A stretch of DNA of 6,960 bases from Clostridia bacterium (GTDB taxonomy: Bacteria; Bacillota; Clostridia; Oscillospirales; CAG-272). The translations under genes were made by a program, and so were the position numbers. Under the pieces are notes generated by a model, which saw only the letters and a program-made list of their open reading frames with translations, was not told the origin of the DNA and did no database searches. Positions 1-5,773 of this stretch are shown in pieces; the stretch's first letter is position 1, and each line of letters begins with the position of its first letter. The stretch lies in assembly GCA_017648425.1 (NCBI GenBank), contig JAGCJD010000119.1:1-6960 (forward strand). The letters are read 5' to 3'.

Positions 1-180
1 CCGGGTGAAACAGCAACAGAGATACTTCATCAGGAGGAAGGAGTTCCCTTTAAAATGAACTCTCCGAGAGGAGAAAGAGCAATGCCGATGGAAATCGCTG
101 AGGAGATATTCTTTTTGGCTACCAGAAAGAACATAATCGGCGAGGTCTTGGTATCAGACGGCGGAAGAAGCCTTTATTAA
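1..180 (+). CDS. Short-chain dehydrogenase/reductase (SDR), C-terminal fragment
   Basis: The frame is open from the window edge to a TAA at 178-180 and gives 59 residues; the start lies outside the window. The fragment carries the classical SDR C-terminal signature: P29-M-E-I-A33 (the 'P.eIA' element after the substrate-binding loop), F37-F-L-A40 of the last long helix, then G47-E-V-L-V-S-D-G-G55, the final beta strand ending in the conserved DGG. SDR enzymes are cytoplasmic NAD(P)-dependent oxidoreductases with a Rossmann fold. The nucleotide-binding motif and the catalytic Ser-Tyr-Lys lie outside the window, so substrate and cofactor preference cannot be judged. The gene is convergent with the minus-strand gene at 236-874 and shares an intergenic hairpin with it. 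Family assignment is fairly secure; specific function is unknown. Confidence 0.8.
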   Translation, partial: PGETATEILHQEEGVPFKMNSPRGERAMPMEIAEEIFFLATRKNIIGEVLVSDGGRSLY

Positions 181-186
181 AAGAAA

Positions 187-240
187 TGGCATATCCATGC
201 GTTATTAACGACACAAGGATATGCCAATATTTTTATTATT
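187..240. terminator. Bidirectional intrinsic terminator between convergent genes
   Basis: The arms GGCATATCC (188-196) and GGATATGCC (217-225) are perfect complements, extended by T187-A226, with a 20-nt loop. On the plus side a T-rich run follows (231-240). On the minus side the complement of the A-rich stretch 178-186 gives a T-rich tail. It sits between the SDR stop and the stop of the minus-strand gene at 236, so it probably serves both. Confidence 0.75.
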
Positions 241-874
241 CAAGCGTCAAAGAATCCGAATTGAGAAATTCATACGCCTGTATCAGGGACTCGGTGGAAA
301 CGGTTTTTTTAGCTCCACACCGCTTACAAGAAATAACAAGCCCCTCCGCAGTCATATCTATCTCATAATCTCCCTCTGCTCCGTCAGAGCATTTGCAATA
401 TATCTTGCCCTCATCGTCAAGCTCCTTTATCATGTAGGTGATTATTTCAAGCACCTGAGGATCGGAAAGATACTGCTCTCCCTTTATATCGTCAAAGCTA
501 TCTATGCCGCTTTCCTCCAACATATCAAGCAGTTGAAGCTCAGTGCGAGAAAGCTCCGCCTTTACATGATTGCTCTCTCCCATCATTACAAGATTAATAT
601 CGCTATACGGGCAAGGCAACACAAAAAGATCCTTGCCAAAGAACAAAGAGGAGCTTACCGTGTAGCTGTGAGGATTGGGGCAAAGCATACAAGGAACGGT
701 AAATCGTATCTTACCCTCGTCAGAACGGACTATTAACATTTCGCTCTTACCACAGGTGCATTTAAGTTTGAGCATATCCGCAGACAAACGGAACGCATCA
801 ACAACGCTCATAACTCCGCTTCCACATGAGGGACAACGATACGCAACCGTTGACTGTTTATTTTCAAGTACCAT
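236..874 (-). CDS. Conserved hypothetical cysteine-rich (zinc-ribbon-like) protein
   Basis: The product has 212 residues and no signal peptide or membrane segment, so it is probably cytoplasmic. It shows five paired-cysteine motifs: C14-x2-C17, C39-x-C41, C62-x2-C65 (with H69 nearby), C160-x-C162 and C183-x2-C186, plus a lone C88. This spacing fits two or more structural zinc-binding knuckles, one module in the first 90 residues and another in the last 55, joined by a charged helical linker (about 105-155). From memory, proteins beginning like this one recur in Clostridia as uncharacterised proteins; I know no assigned function. The start at 874 is supported by AAAGG about 8 nt upstream of ATG. 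It lies 81 bp downstream of the foldase-like gene with a hairpin between, so it may depend partly on read-through. A zinc-dependent nucleic-acid-binding or adaptor role is possible but unproven. Confidence 0.85.
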   Translation of the reverse strand: MVLENKQSTVAYRCPSCGSGVMSVVDAFRLSADMLKLKCTCGKSEMLIVRSDEGKIRFTVPCMLCPNPHSYTVSSSLFFGKDLFVLPCPYSDINLVMMGESNHVKAELSRTELQLLDMLEESGIDSFDDIKGEQYLSDPQVLEIITYMIKELDDEGKIYCKCSDGAEGDYEIDMTAEGLVISCKRCGAKKTVSTESLIQAYEFLNSDSLTLE

Positions 875-907
875 AGTTTTAACCTTTTCCTATATCGAAT
901 ATAACTC

Positions 908-939
908 GAAAGATGCCACGAAAACTCATGGCATCTTTC
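908..939 (-). terminator. Hairpin terminator after the foldase-like gene
   Basis: Positions 908-918 and 929-939 form an 11-bp perfect stem (core AAAGATGCCA/TGGCATCTTT) with a 10-nt loop. It lies 17 bp past the stop codon at 956 on the minus strand. The distal arm ends in TCTTTC and the following sequence is only moderately T-rich, so termination may be partial and allow read-through into the gene at 874. Confidence 0.6.
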
Positions 940-955
940 TATTATTAAAGTATGA

Positions 956-2785
956 TCAACCGTCTATTTTTGCTATAACGGAATCTTTAACTACAACGGT
1001 GTATTTCTCGCTTATTTCAGCGGAAACGACATCGTACTTTTCGGTAAATATAACATTCTTAGCCTCAACGAACCATTCTGCCTCGCCGTCACCGTAATAA
1101 AGTGCAACAACATACTCCTCCTCGGATATTGCAAGCACATCAACAGTATAACCGCCAACGGTCACATCTTCGCCGTAAAGCCACTCGTCAAACGCCTCAA
1201 CGCCCATGTAACCCTTAACATAGCCCTCGTAGTTAGAGAACTGTCCGCCGTTTTCGTTGCATATCTCCTCAAAAGCCTCAACGGTTATTCCGCTGTAAAG
1301 CGCTCCTGCCGCCGCAACTGCAGCCTCTTGATCGGAAAACATCATCATAGCAACATTTCTTGAAAGAGCCTCGTTTTTAAACTGGGTTCTGGAAAGCACT
1401 GCAACAGTGATAGAAAATGACTTCAACTCAGTTATATCTGTTGAAATCTCTGCTCCGTCAGCGCCGTCACCCTCCTCAACGGTAGTAGCATCTCCGGCAA
1501 CGCGACCTTCCTCAAATGCCCACTCAATTATCTCGTCTGTATCAGAATATTTAGCGCCGCTAACAAAGGCAGATTCTATCGTTTCATTAGCGTACTCAAC
1601 AACTACCTCTGCGTAATCCACCAATACCTTAGCATATTTCTCATTGACAGCAAAATCAGTTCCAACCACCTTGTTGTCAACAGCTACCTTTGCAGTGTCA
1701 AGCTTTTCACCCTTTATAACAATATCGGTGATATAAGCTATCAAAGCTTGGCGAACCGCTTCTATTTCTTCCTCTGAGGGAAGCTCATCGGTAGCTACAT
1801 CGTCACTTGTAATATAAGACTCGTAGTATTCGTCATAAATATCCTCAACAACATAGCCTGCTATTGCAGTTTCGAAAGCGTCCTTAGTCTTAGCATTTTT
1901 CAAGAGCTCGGCATTTAAACGAGTAAATTCTATCTCTTGCTTGTACTTTTCAATTATCTCAGCAGATTTTGCTTCAACTTCCTCTGCTTTATAATCCTTC
2001 TTTCCAAGAACATCAACAACTATATCATCATATGATACGCTTAATGTGTAGTAGTGATAGTCAACGCGGTCGTAATTAAGCTTGTTGCTTGCATACTCAG
2101 CTTCTATCTCGCTGTCGAGGATAGAATCGTTCACCTCTTCGCCAATGACCTCACTGCACTTTGAAGCAAGGGTCATAAGCTCCATAGCATTGCGAACATC
2201 CTTTTCCTTCATTCCCTTTCCGTACATAGCGGCAAGGTAAGAATTTGCATTGGAATATTGATAGAGCTGCGCATATGTTTCATACATAGCTATCTGCTCG
2301 TCAATGTATTCCTTATCCGCATCATCAAGCTCCATGCCTCTTTCGTATGCCTCCTCGCAGTAAACAAGGATATCCTCGACCTGCATAGTGGTCTGTCCCA
2401 TGATATAGTCAAACCATGTTTCTGCATCCTCGCCCTCGCTACCGCCTATATACTGCTCTTTAAGAGAAACACCCGTATCAAGACCGTAGTAGGAAAGCGA
2501 TGAGCTGTTGTTCTGAACAAAGCTGTCATACTGAGTTCTGAAATAATAGTTCATCATATTAGCATCTACACGGAAATGCTCGGACTTGAGCGCTGTCTGC
2601 ATACGACCAAACACGCCGTTTGCGCTCATAATGCTGAGTACAACCGATACAAGTATCAAGGCTGTGATCGCAATAGTGATAAGATTTATCGCCCACGAAG
2701 GCATTCCCTGACTTTTCTTGCGCGATTTTACTCCTGAGAGTGTAACATTTGCTCTGTCTTTTCTAATTCTGTTAGATTTTCCCAT
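956..2785 (-). CDS. Membrane-anchored SurA/PrsA-like foldase, parvulin-like domain degenerate
   Basis: The product has 609 residues. It begins with a basic cytoplasmic tail (1-29, many Lys/Arg), followed by one hydrophobic segment (about 31-53) with no lipobox cysteine, and then a large acidic extracellular part. Residues about 75-230 are helical and resemble a SurA N-terminal chaperone domain. Residues 421-436 (EWAFEEGRVAGDATTV) match the linker seen before parvulin domains in clostridial PrsA-like proteins. Residues about 474-570 look like a parvulin fold: an opening strand (R476-N-V), a helix with F505-E-E, then a late G-Y-x-V strand region. The usual 'RHIL' opening is R-N-V-A here, so the conserved histidine is absent. 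The start at 2785 is supported by AGAGGT 8 nt upstream. The gene follows RNase J in the same direction across a 174-bp gap. The likely role is chaperone-type folding at the outer membrane face; isomerase activity is doubtful. Confidence 0.7.
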   Translation of the reverse strand: MGKSNRIRKDRANVTLSGVKSRKKSQGMPSWAINLITIAITALILVSVVLSIMSANGVFGRMQTALKSEHFRVDANMMNYYFRTQYDSFVQNNSSSLSYYGLDTGVSLKEQYIGGSEGEDAETWFDYIMGQTTMQVEDILVYCEEAYERGMELDDADKEYIDEQIAMYETYAQLYQYSNANSYLAAMYGKGMKEKDVRNAMELMTLASKCSEVIGEEVNDSILDSEIEAEYASNKLNYDRVDYHYYTLSVSYDDIVVDVLGKKDYKAEEVEAKSAEIIEKYKQEIEFTRLNAELLKNAKTKDAFETAIAGYVVEDIYDEYYESYITSDDVATDELPSEEEIEAVRQALIAYITDIVIKGEKLDTAKVAVDNKVVGTDFAVNEKYAKVLVDYAEVVVEYANETIESAFVSGAKYSDTDEIIEWAFEEGRVAGDATTVEEGDGADGAEISTDITELKSFSITVAVLSRTQFKNEALSRNVAMMMFSDQEAAVAAAGALYSGITVEAFEEICNENGGQFSNYEGYVKGYMGVEAFDEWLYGEDVTVGGYTVDVLAISEEEYVVALYYGDGEAEWFVEAKNVIFTEKYDVVSAEISEKYTVVVKDSVIAKIDG

Positions 2786-2843
2786 TTGGGTTTACCTCTT
2801 TTTCTTTTTATGTGCTGACATAAAATCAGACTTCACAACGAAT

Positions 2844-2857
2844 ATTATACTATTATA
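2844..2857 (-). promoter_or_regulatory. Candidate tandem -10 elements for the foldase-like gene
   Basis: Two TATAAT hexamers on the minus strand (plus-strand ATTATA at 2844-2849 and 2852-2857) lie about 60-70 bp upstream of the start codon at 2785. I find no good -35 at 16-18 bp from either, so this is a weak call based on the -10 matches and the position. Confidence 0.35.
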
Positions 2858-2882
2858 GAGTGATAAAAGATTGAATTCGTTA

Positions 2883-2957
2883 TGAACAAATCATGAATTC
2901 TGCCAAAAATTGAAAACTTTGTTCAATAGTATGAATATTTGAACGCCTATTTGTTCA
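2883..2957. repeat. Three TTTGTTCA boxes in the rnj-to-foldase intergenic region
   Basis: TTTGTTCA occurs at 2918-2925 and 2950-2957, and in the opposite orientation at 2883-2890. The two same-direction copies are 32 bp apart (about three helical turns) and share TTTGTTCAA; the copies at 2883 and 2950 share ATTTGTTCA. They lie upstream of the foldase-like gene's candidate -10 elements. Operator sites, or arms of alternative RNA hairpins after the RNase J stop, are both possible. Confidence 0.4.
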
Positions 2958-2960
2958 AAT
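2937..2960 (-). terminator. Weak hairpin at the end of rnj
   Basis: ATTTGAAC (2937-2944) and GTTCAAAT (2953-2960) pair perfectly over 8 bp with an 8-nt loop. The structure overlaps the last base of the RNase J stop codon. The stem is AT-rich and no T tract follows on the minus strand, so it is a poor intrinsic terminator; it may act as an mRNA 3' end or processing stabiliser. Confidence 0.3.
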
Positions 2961-4636
2961 TAGACATTCATTATTACGGGCAATACCATAGGCTTGCGCT
3001 TTGTCTTGGAGTAAAGGAACTTGGAAAGATCGTCCTTAACGCAATTTTTAAGATGCATACGGTCAACAGTCTGCCGTCCTGTCAAGCATCTCTCAATAGC
3101 ATCAGTAGCTATCGTCTTTACCTCATCCATAAGCTCCTCTGACTCGCGAACATATACAAAGCCCCTGGATACAACATCAGGACCGGAAATAAGCAATCCC
3201 GACTCAAAATCAACCGAAGCAACTACGACTATAAGTCCGTCCTGAGAAAGATGTCGTCTGTCGCGGAGAACGATATTTCCAACATCGCCCACTCCATATC
3301 CGTCAACAAGCACCTTGCCCGCAGGAACAGTTCCCGCAAACCTCGCGCCCTTGGTGTCGATTTCAAGAACCTTTCCTATATCCGAAATAAATATATTTCT
3401 GTCCTCAATACCCATATCAAGCGCCAGCTCTCTGTTCGCAGCAAGATGCCTGTATTCACCGTGTATGGGCATAAAATATTTAGGACGGGTGAGAGCCATC
3501 ATGAGTTTAAGCTCCTCTTGACAAGCGTGCCCCGAAACATGAACCTCAACAACAGCATCGTGCAATACACTGACACCGTTCTTTGAAAGCTCATTTATTA
3601 TTCTTCCAACAAGCTTTTCGTTGCCGGGAATAGCGCTCGAAGAAAGAACTACAAGGTCGTTGTGGCCAAGCGTCACCTGCGAATGCTCTCCGAACGCCAT
3701 TCTGTAAAGCGCCGACATAGGCTCTCCCTGGCTACCCGTAGTAACTAAGGTCAGCTCCTCTGGCTTAAAGCGCTTTATTTCATTAATATCCACAAGCACT
3801 CCATCGGGAACACTCATGTATCCAAGCTCTACCGCGGCGCTGACAATATTAAGCATACTGCGTCCCGTTATCGCAACCTTTCTTCCGTGACGCGCGCTGA
3901 CATTTATTATCTGTTGAACACGGTGCACATTAGAGGAAAAGGTAGCAATTACAATTCTCTTATCAGGATTTGAGGTAAAGATATATTCAAGCGACTTACC
4001 AACCTTTCGCTCAGACGGTGTAAATCCCGCGCGTTCCGCGTTTGTGGATTCACACATCAAAAGAAGAACTCCCTTTCGTCCTATCTCGCCAAGACGGGTA
4101 ATGTTCATCATTTCACCGTCTATCGGCGTAACATCAAGCTTAAAATCACCCGAATGAACAACAACGCCAAGAGGAGTCGTAATAGCCAGACAGCAAGCAT
4201 CGGCTATCGAGTGGTTCGCGTGAATAAATTCAACCGCAAATTCTCCAAGCCTTACTACCTGTCCCGCCTTTACCAGACGAAGATCAGGAATCACGGGCAA
4301 AATGTGCTCCGTCAGCTTGTTTTTAATAATTCCCAAGGTCAGCTTTGTTCCGTATATCGGAGGATTGATCTCGCGTAGCACATAAGGTATAGCACCTATG
4401 TGATCCTCGTGTCCGTGCGTAAGAACTATACCTCGTATTCTTTCCTTGTTAGCTTCAAGATACGAAATATCGGGGATAACAAGATCGATACCGGGCATAT
4501 CCTCATCAGGAAAGCCCAAGCCGCAATCAACAATAATAATATCGTCCGCATATTCAAGCACCGTCAAGTTCTTTCCGATCTCATTCAAACCACCCAACGA
4601 TGCAATGCGGAGCTTGCCTTTTTCTTTTTTTGGCAT
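2960..4636 (-). CDS. rnj: Ribonuclease J
   Basis: The product has 558 residues, the normal length for RNase J. This cytoplasmic metallo-beta-lactamase/beta-CASP ribonuclease has 5'-3' exonuclease and endonuclease activity and is central to mRNA decay and rRNA maturation in Gram-positive bacteria. All metal-site motifs are visible: H74-G-H-E-D-H79, H142 in NHS, H161-S-G-D164, and H392 in PIHGEY. The beta-CASP insertion shows C195-E-S-T-N, T232-F-S-S-N and S368-G-H370, followed by the C-terminal region from about 430. The ATG at 4636 is preceded by AGGAG with a 5-nt spacer. A consensus promoter and a leader of about 175 nt precede the gene, so it has its own transcription unit although it follows the small membrane protein gene. 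One copy is seen here; whether it is the J1 or J2 type cannot be decided. Confidence 0.97.
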   Translation of the reverse strand: MPKKEKGKLRIASLGGLNEIGKNLTVLEYADDIIIVDCGLGFPDEDMPGIDLVIPDISYLEANKERIRGIVLTHGHEDHIGAIPYVLREINPPIYGTKLTLGIIKNKLTEHILPVIPDLRLVKAGQVVRLGEFAVEFIHANHSIADACCLAITTPLGVVVHSGDFKLDVTPIDGEMMNITRLGEIGRKGVLLLMCESTNAERAGFTPSERKVGKSLEYIFTSNPDKRIVIATFSSNVHRVQQIINVSARHGRKVAITGRSMLNIVSAAVELGYMSVPDGVLVDINEIKRFKPEELTLVTTGSQGEPMSALYRMAFGEHSQVTLGHNDLVVLSSSAIPGNEKLVGRIINELSKNGVSVLHDAVVEVHVSGHACQEELKLMMALTRPKYFMPIHGEYRHLAANRELALDMGIEDRNIFISDIGKVLEIDTKGARFAGTVPAGKVLVDGYGVGDVGNIVLRDRRHLSQDGLIVVVASVDFESGLLISGPDVVSRGFVYVRESEELMDEVKTIATDAIERCLTGRQTVDRMHLKNCVKDDLSKFLYSKTKRKPMVLPVIMNV

Positions 4637-4812
4637 AAAATCTCCTATAAAAATTAAATATTCGGTTATAAACCGTCCCTAAAAAACGACCGTCCCGTTT
4701 TTTGGAACAAAATGTCTGCTAATTATAAAACAAAGAATGCAAAACAAACCCCTTTGAAATATACAGCACCGCTCCCTGCATATTCCTCGGAGGCAAAATT
4801 AAATTTTAACCT
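4637..4812 (-). promoter_or_regulatory. Structured 5' leader of the rnj mRNA
   Basis: About 175 nt separate the predicted transcription start (near 4812) from the rnj ATG. The leader holds an 11-bp hairpin with a 9-nt loop (plus-strand arms 4756-4766 and 4776-4786, with two G-U pairs in the RNA). It also holds a palindrome with outer arms AAAAAACG and CGTTTTTT (4681-4703) and a small hairpin (4663-4667 with 4671-4675) just before the ribosome binding site. The motif GGGACGGT appears twice on the minus strand (4689-4696 and 4672-4679), and both copies can pair with one CGGTT/AACCG arm. This suggests alternative folds, but I recognise no known riboswitch class. Confidence 0.5.
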
Positions 4813-4818
4813 TTAATA

Positions 4819-4847
4819 ATTATATCACAGACACAGCAAAATGTCAA
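4819..4847 (-). promoter_or_regulatory. Consensus sigma-A promoter for rnj
   Basis: On the minus strand there is a perfect TTGACA (4842-4847), a 17-bp spacer and a perfect TATAAT (4819-4824), with an extended TG one base upstream of the -10. It starts just after the stop codon of the small membrane protein gene (4855) and points at rnj. This should be a strong constitutive promoter. Confidence 0.9.
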
Positions 4848-4854
4848 TAGAATA

Positions 4855-5112
4855 TTAAAAAGCGGCGCACAAAACGATAAGCCACACAACAGAGGACAAA
4901 ACAGAGCCGATAAGCAACCCAAGAAGCACATACGCCCCCTTTGAGGAAAAGTGATTGTAGCTGCCGCTCGTCCCAATAATTGAATTTGCCTCTTTAAGCA
5001 TATCCGAGCGATCGGATAAGGCATTTTTCTTCATCACAAAGTAAACGCGCTCAAACCTACTTTTCTTGTCCGCCTTGACTTCAATAACATTTCTGTTCAC
5101 ACCCTTAATCAT
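4855..5112 (-). CDS. Small single-pass membrane protein, uncharacterised
   Basis: With the ATG at 5112 the product has 85 residues. The N-terminal part (about 1-60) is basic and soluble, opening M-I-K-G-V-N-R-N-V-I-E-V with a later F-E-R-V-Y-F strand-like stretch. The C-terminal part (about 63-83) is one hydrophobic segment ending almost at the stop, so it is probably a tail-anchored protein with its N-terminus in the cytoplasm. The opening resembles small clostridial proteins of unknown function that I recall from memory. The ATG is chosen because GAGGAAG lies just upstream; a GTG at 5124 would add four residues but has no visible ribosome binding site. It is divergent from tRNA-Trp and followed closely by the rnj promoter. 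Function unknown. Confidence 0.7.
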   Translation of the reverse strand: MIKGVNRNVIEVKADKKSRFERVYFVMKKNALSDRSDMLKEANSIIGTSGSYNHFSSKGAYVLLGLLIGSVLSSVVWLIVLCAAF

Positions 5113-5142
5113 ATGCTTCCTCACACAATAGAATTCAAGATT

Positions 5143-5169
5143 ATTTTAGCCCCAAAAAAGCGAAATCAA
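5143..5169 (-). promoter_or_regulatory. Possible promoter of the small membrane protein gene
   Basis: On the minus strand TTGATT (5164-5169) and TAAAAT (5143-5148) are 15 bp apart, which is short for sigma-A; shifting either box by a base or more gives 16-18 bp with poorer matches. The region is very A/T-rich and lies 30-60 bp upstream of the ATG, where a promoter is expected. Confidence 0.3.
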
Positions 5170-5219
5170 ACGACATAGCAAAAAATAGTTAAAAAATATC
5201 AATTTTTTTGAAAAAGGTA

Positions 5220-5248
5220 TTGCAAAAGCACAAAAAGTATGGTATAAT
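5220..5248 (+). promoter_or_regulatory. Promoter of tRNA-Trp
   Basis: TTGCAA (5220-5225), a 17-bp spacer and TATAAT (5243-5248) with an extended TG (TGG before the -10). The tRNA begins 17 bp after the -10. A/T-rich tracts immediately upstream (5191-5215) could serve as an UP element. Confidence 0.85.
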
Positions 5249-5264
5249 TTTCGGGTATGAACAT

Positions 5265-5340
5265 AGGGGTATAGCTCAGCTGGTAGAGTACCGGTCTCCA
5301 AAACCGTGGGTCGCGGGTTCGAATCCTCCTGCCCCTGCCA
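5265..5340 (+). tRNA. tRNA-Trp (anticodon CCA), 3' CCA encoded
   Basis: The 76 nt fold as a cloverleaf. The acceptor stem AGGGGTA (5265-5271) pairs with TGCCCCT (5330-5336) with one G-T. The D-arm is GCTC-AGCTGGTA-GAGT, and the anticodon loop CTCCAAA reads CCA for Trp. The T-loop is TTCGAAT, with discriminator G and encoded CCA (5338-5340). Two flaws are visible: a C-T mismatch at the base of the anticodon stem (27-43), and a C-C mismatch plus a G-T pair in the T-stem (GCGGG against CCTCC). The gene has its own promoter and terminator. It is probably functional, but the mismatched T-stem is unusual, and partial copies of its 3' part lie downstream. Confidence 0.93.
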
Positions 5341-5348
5341 AAAACAAG

Positions 5349-5380
5349 AAAGTCGATGCAACGCATCGGCTTTTTTGTTT
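5349..5380 (+). terminator. Intrinsic terminator of tRNA-Trp
   Basis: GTCGATGC (5352-5359) pairs with GCATCGGC (5363-5370), one G-T pair, 3-nt loop, extended by three A-T pairs. It is followed by TTTTTT (5371-5376), G and TTT. It starts 9 nt after the CCA end. Confidence 0.9.
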
Positions 5381-5403
5381 TTCGCCGTGGACTTTGTGAT
5401 GAA

Positions 5404-5500
5404 GAACCCCGCCGAATTTTGCCCAAAGGCAAAATTACGGTTGGACTTGCGCCTAAATAAAATAACCGTTTACCGCAAACTATCGCGCAAGTCGGGGTTC
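5404..5500. repeat. 97-bp palindromic MITE-like or structured-RNA element
   Basis: The ends GAACCCCG (5404-5411) and CGGGGTTC (5493-5500) are perfect inverted repeats flanked by TGAA on both sides (5400-5403 and 5501-5504). Inside is a hairpin of 9 perfect pairs (5415-5423 with 5428-5436, loop CAAA), lengthened by CCG/CGG (5412-5414 and 5438-5440) around a bulged A. A second perfect stem is GACTTGCGC (5444-5452) with GCGCAAGTC (5485-5493). ACGGTT (5437-5442) can also pair with AACCGT (5464-5469) in the loop of the second stem, giving a possible pseudoknot. There is no convincing coding capacity. It could be a non-autonomous mobile repeat, an RNA element, or both. Confidence 0.6.
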
Positions 5501-5515
5501 TGAATCCTCCTGACC
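5491..5515 (+). repeat. tRNA-Trp T-arm copy (copy 1)
   Basis: This stretch aligns with tRNA-Trp positions 5310-5334 with one deleted C, one inserted T and a C-to-A change, including the exact 11-mer GAATCCTCCTG (5502-5512). It spans the T-stem and T-loop and the start of the 3' acceptor strand. It overlaps the right end of the 97-bp palindromic element. Confidence 0.65.
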
Positions 5516-5523
5516 AGCTTCTC

Positions 5524-5585
5524 ACACGAGCTTGCACTTGTGTCCATCGCCGAAATCAAAACCTCGGCTTTGCGTCGTAGCGACG
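5524..5585. repeat. Cluster of three short hairpins
   Basis: ACACGAG (5524-5530) pairs with CTTGTGT (5537-5543) over 7 bp with one G-T. GCCGA (5549-5553) pairs with TCGGC (5564-5568). CGTCG (5573-5577) pairs with CGACG (5581-5585) around a 3-nt loop. They fill the gap between two tRNA-tail copies and have no T tract, so they are not terminators. Confidence 0.45.
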
Positions 5586-5589
5586 AGAC

Positions 5590-5625
5590 CGAATCCTCCT
5601 GCCAATCATTGTTCTGAATCCTCTG
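5590..5625 (+). repeat. Two further tRNA-Trp 3'-end copies (copies 2 and 3)
   Basis: Copy 2 is CGAATCCTCCTGCC (5590-5603), identical to tRNA positions 5320-5333. Copy 3 is GTTCTGAATCCTC (5611-5623), identical to 5497-5509 of copy 1 and with the same inserted T relative to the tRNA, followed by TG (5624-5625). Confidence 0.6.
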
Positions 5626-5678
5626 CGAGATATTGCCATTCCAATATTTCCGTATATTCCAACCGTTCCGTCTGGTAC

Positions 5679-5722
5679 AGCATCAAAAAAGCACCAGCCG
5701 TATTAGCAGAGCGTCAAAAAAG
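5679..5722 (+). repeat. Pair of 13-bp direct repeats, AGCRTCAAAAAAG
   Basis: AGCATCAAAAAAG (5679-5691) and AGCGTCAAAAAAG (5710-5722) differ at one base and are 31 bp apart, close to three helical turns. The first lies inside a small inverted repeat (CTGGT 5672-5676, ACCAG 5693-5697). No gene covers them. Protein-binding sites at an element end, such as integrase arm sites, would fit. Confidence 0.45.
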
Positions 5723-5727
5723 TTTCA

Positions 5728-5773
5728 GGGCGAGTACAGATTTTAGGTTTCTGTACTCGCCCTTATCTTTGTT
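5728..5773. terminator. 12-bp perfect hairpin, terminator-like
   Basis: GGGCGAGTACAG (5728-5739) pairs perfectly with CTGTACTCGCCC (5751-5762) around an 11-nt loop. On the plus strand a T-rich tail follows (5763-5773). On the minus strand a six-T run (complement of 5716-5721) lies a few bases after the stem. It could terminate in either direction, although no intact adjacent gene needs it, which suggests it belongs to a lost element. Confidence 0.6.

Noticed and set aside
221..736. Plus-strand frame of 171 residues opposite the zinc-ribbon-like gene
   Set aside because: It has no recognisable domain, while the opposite strand shows regular CxxC motifs, a ribosome binding site and resemblance to clostridial proteins.
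4637..4812. T-box or other known riboswitch upstream of rnj
   Set aside because: I find no T-box consensus with the expected terminator/antiterminator pair, and no other class I know matches.
5199..5537. Minus-strand frame of 112 residues crossing the tRNA region
   Set aside because: It is antisense to tRNA-Trp and its terminator and runs through the palindromic element. Frames of the R-I-R-T-R-D-P type are familiar false genes arising from tRNA sequence.
5404..5625. CRISPR array
   Set aside because: Repeat copies differ in length and spacing, spacers are not uniform, and no cas gene is present.
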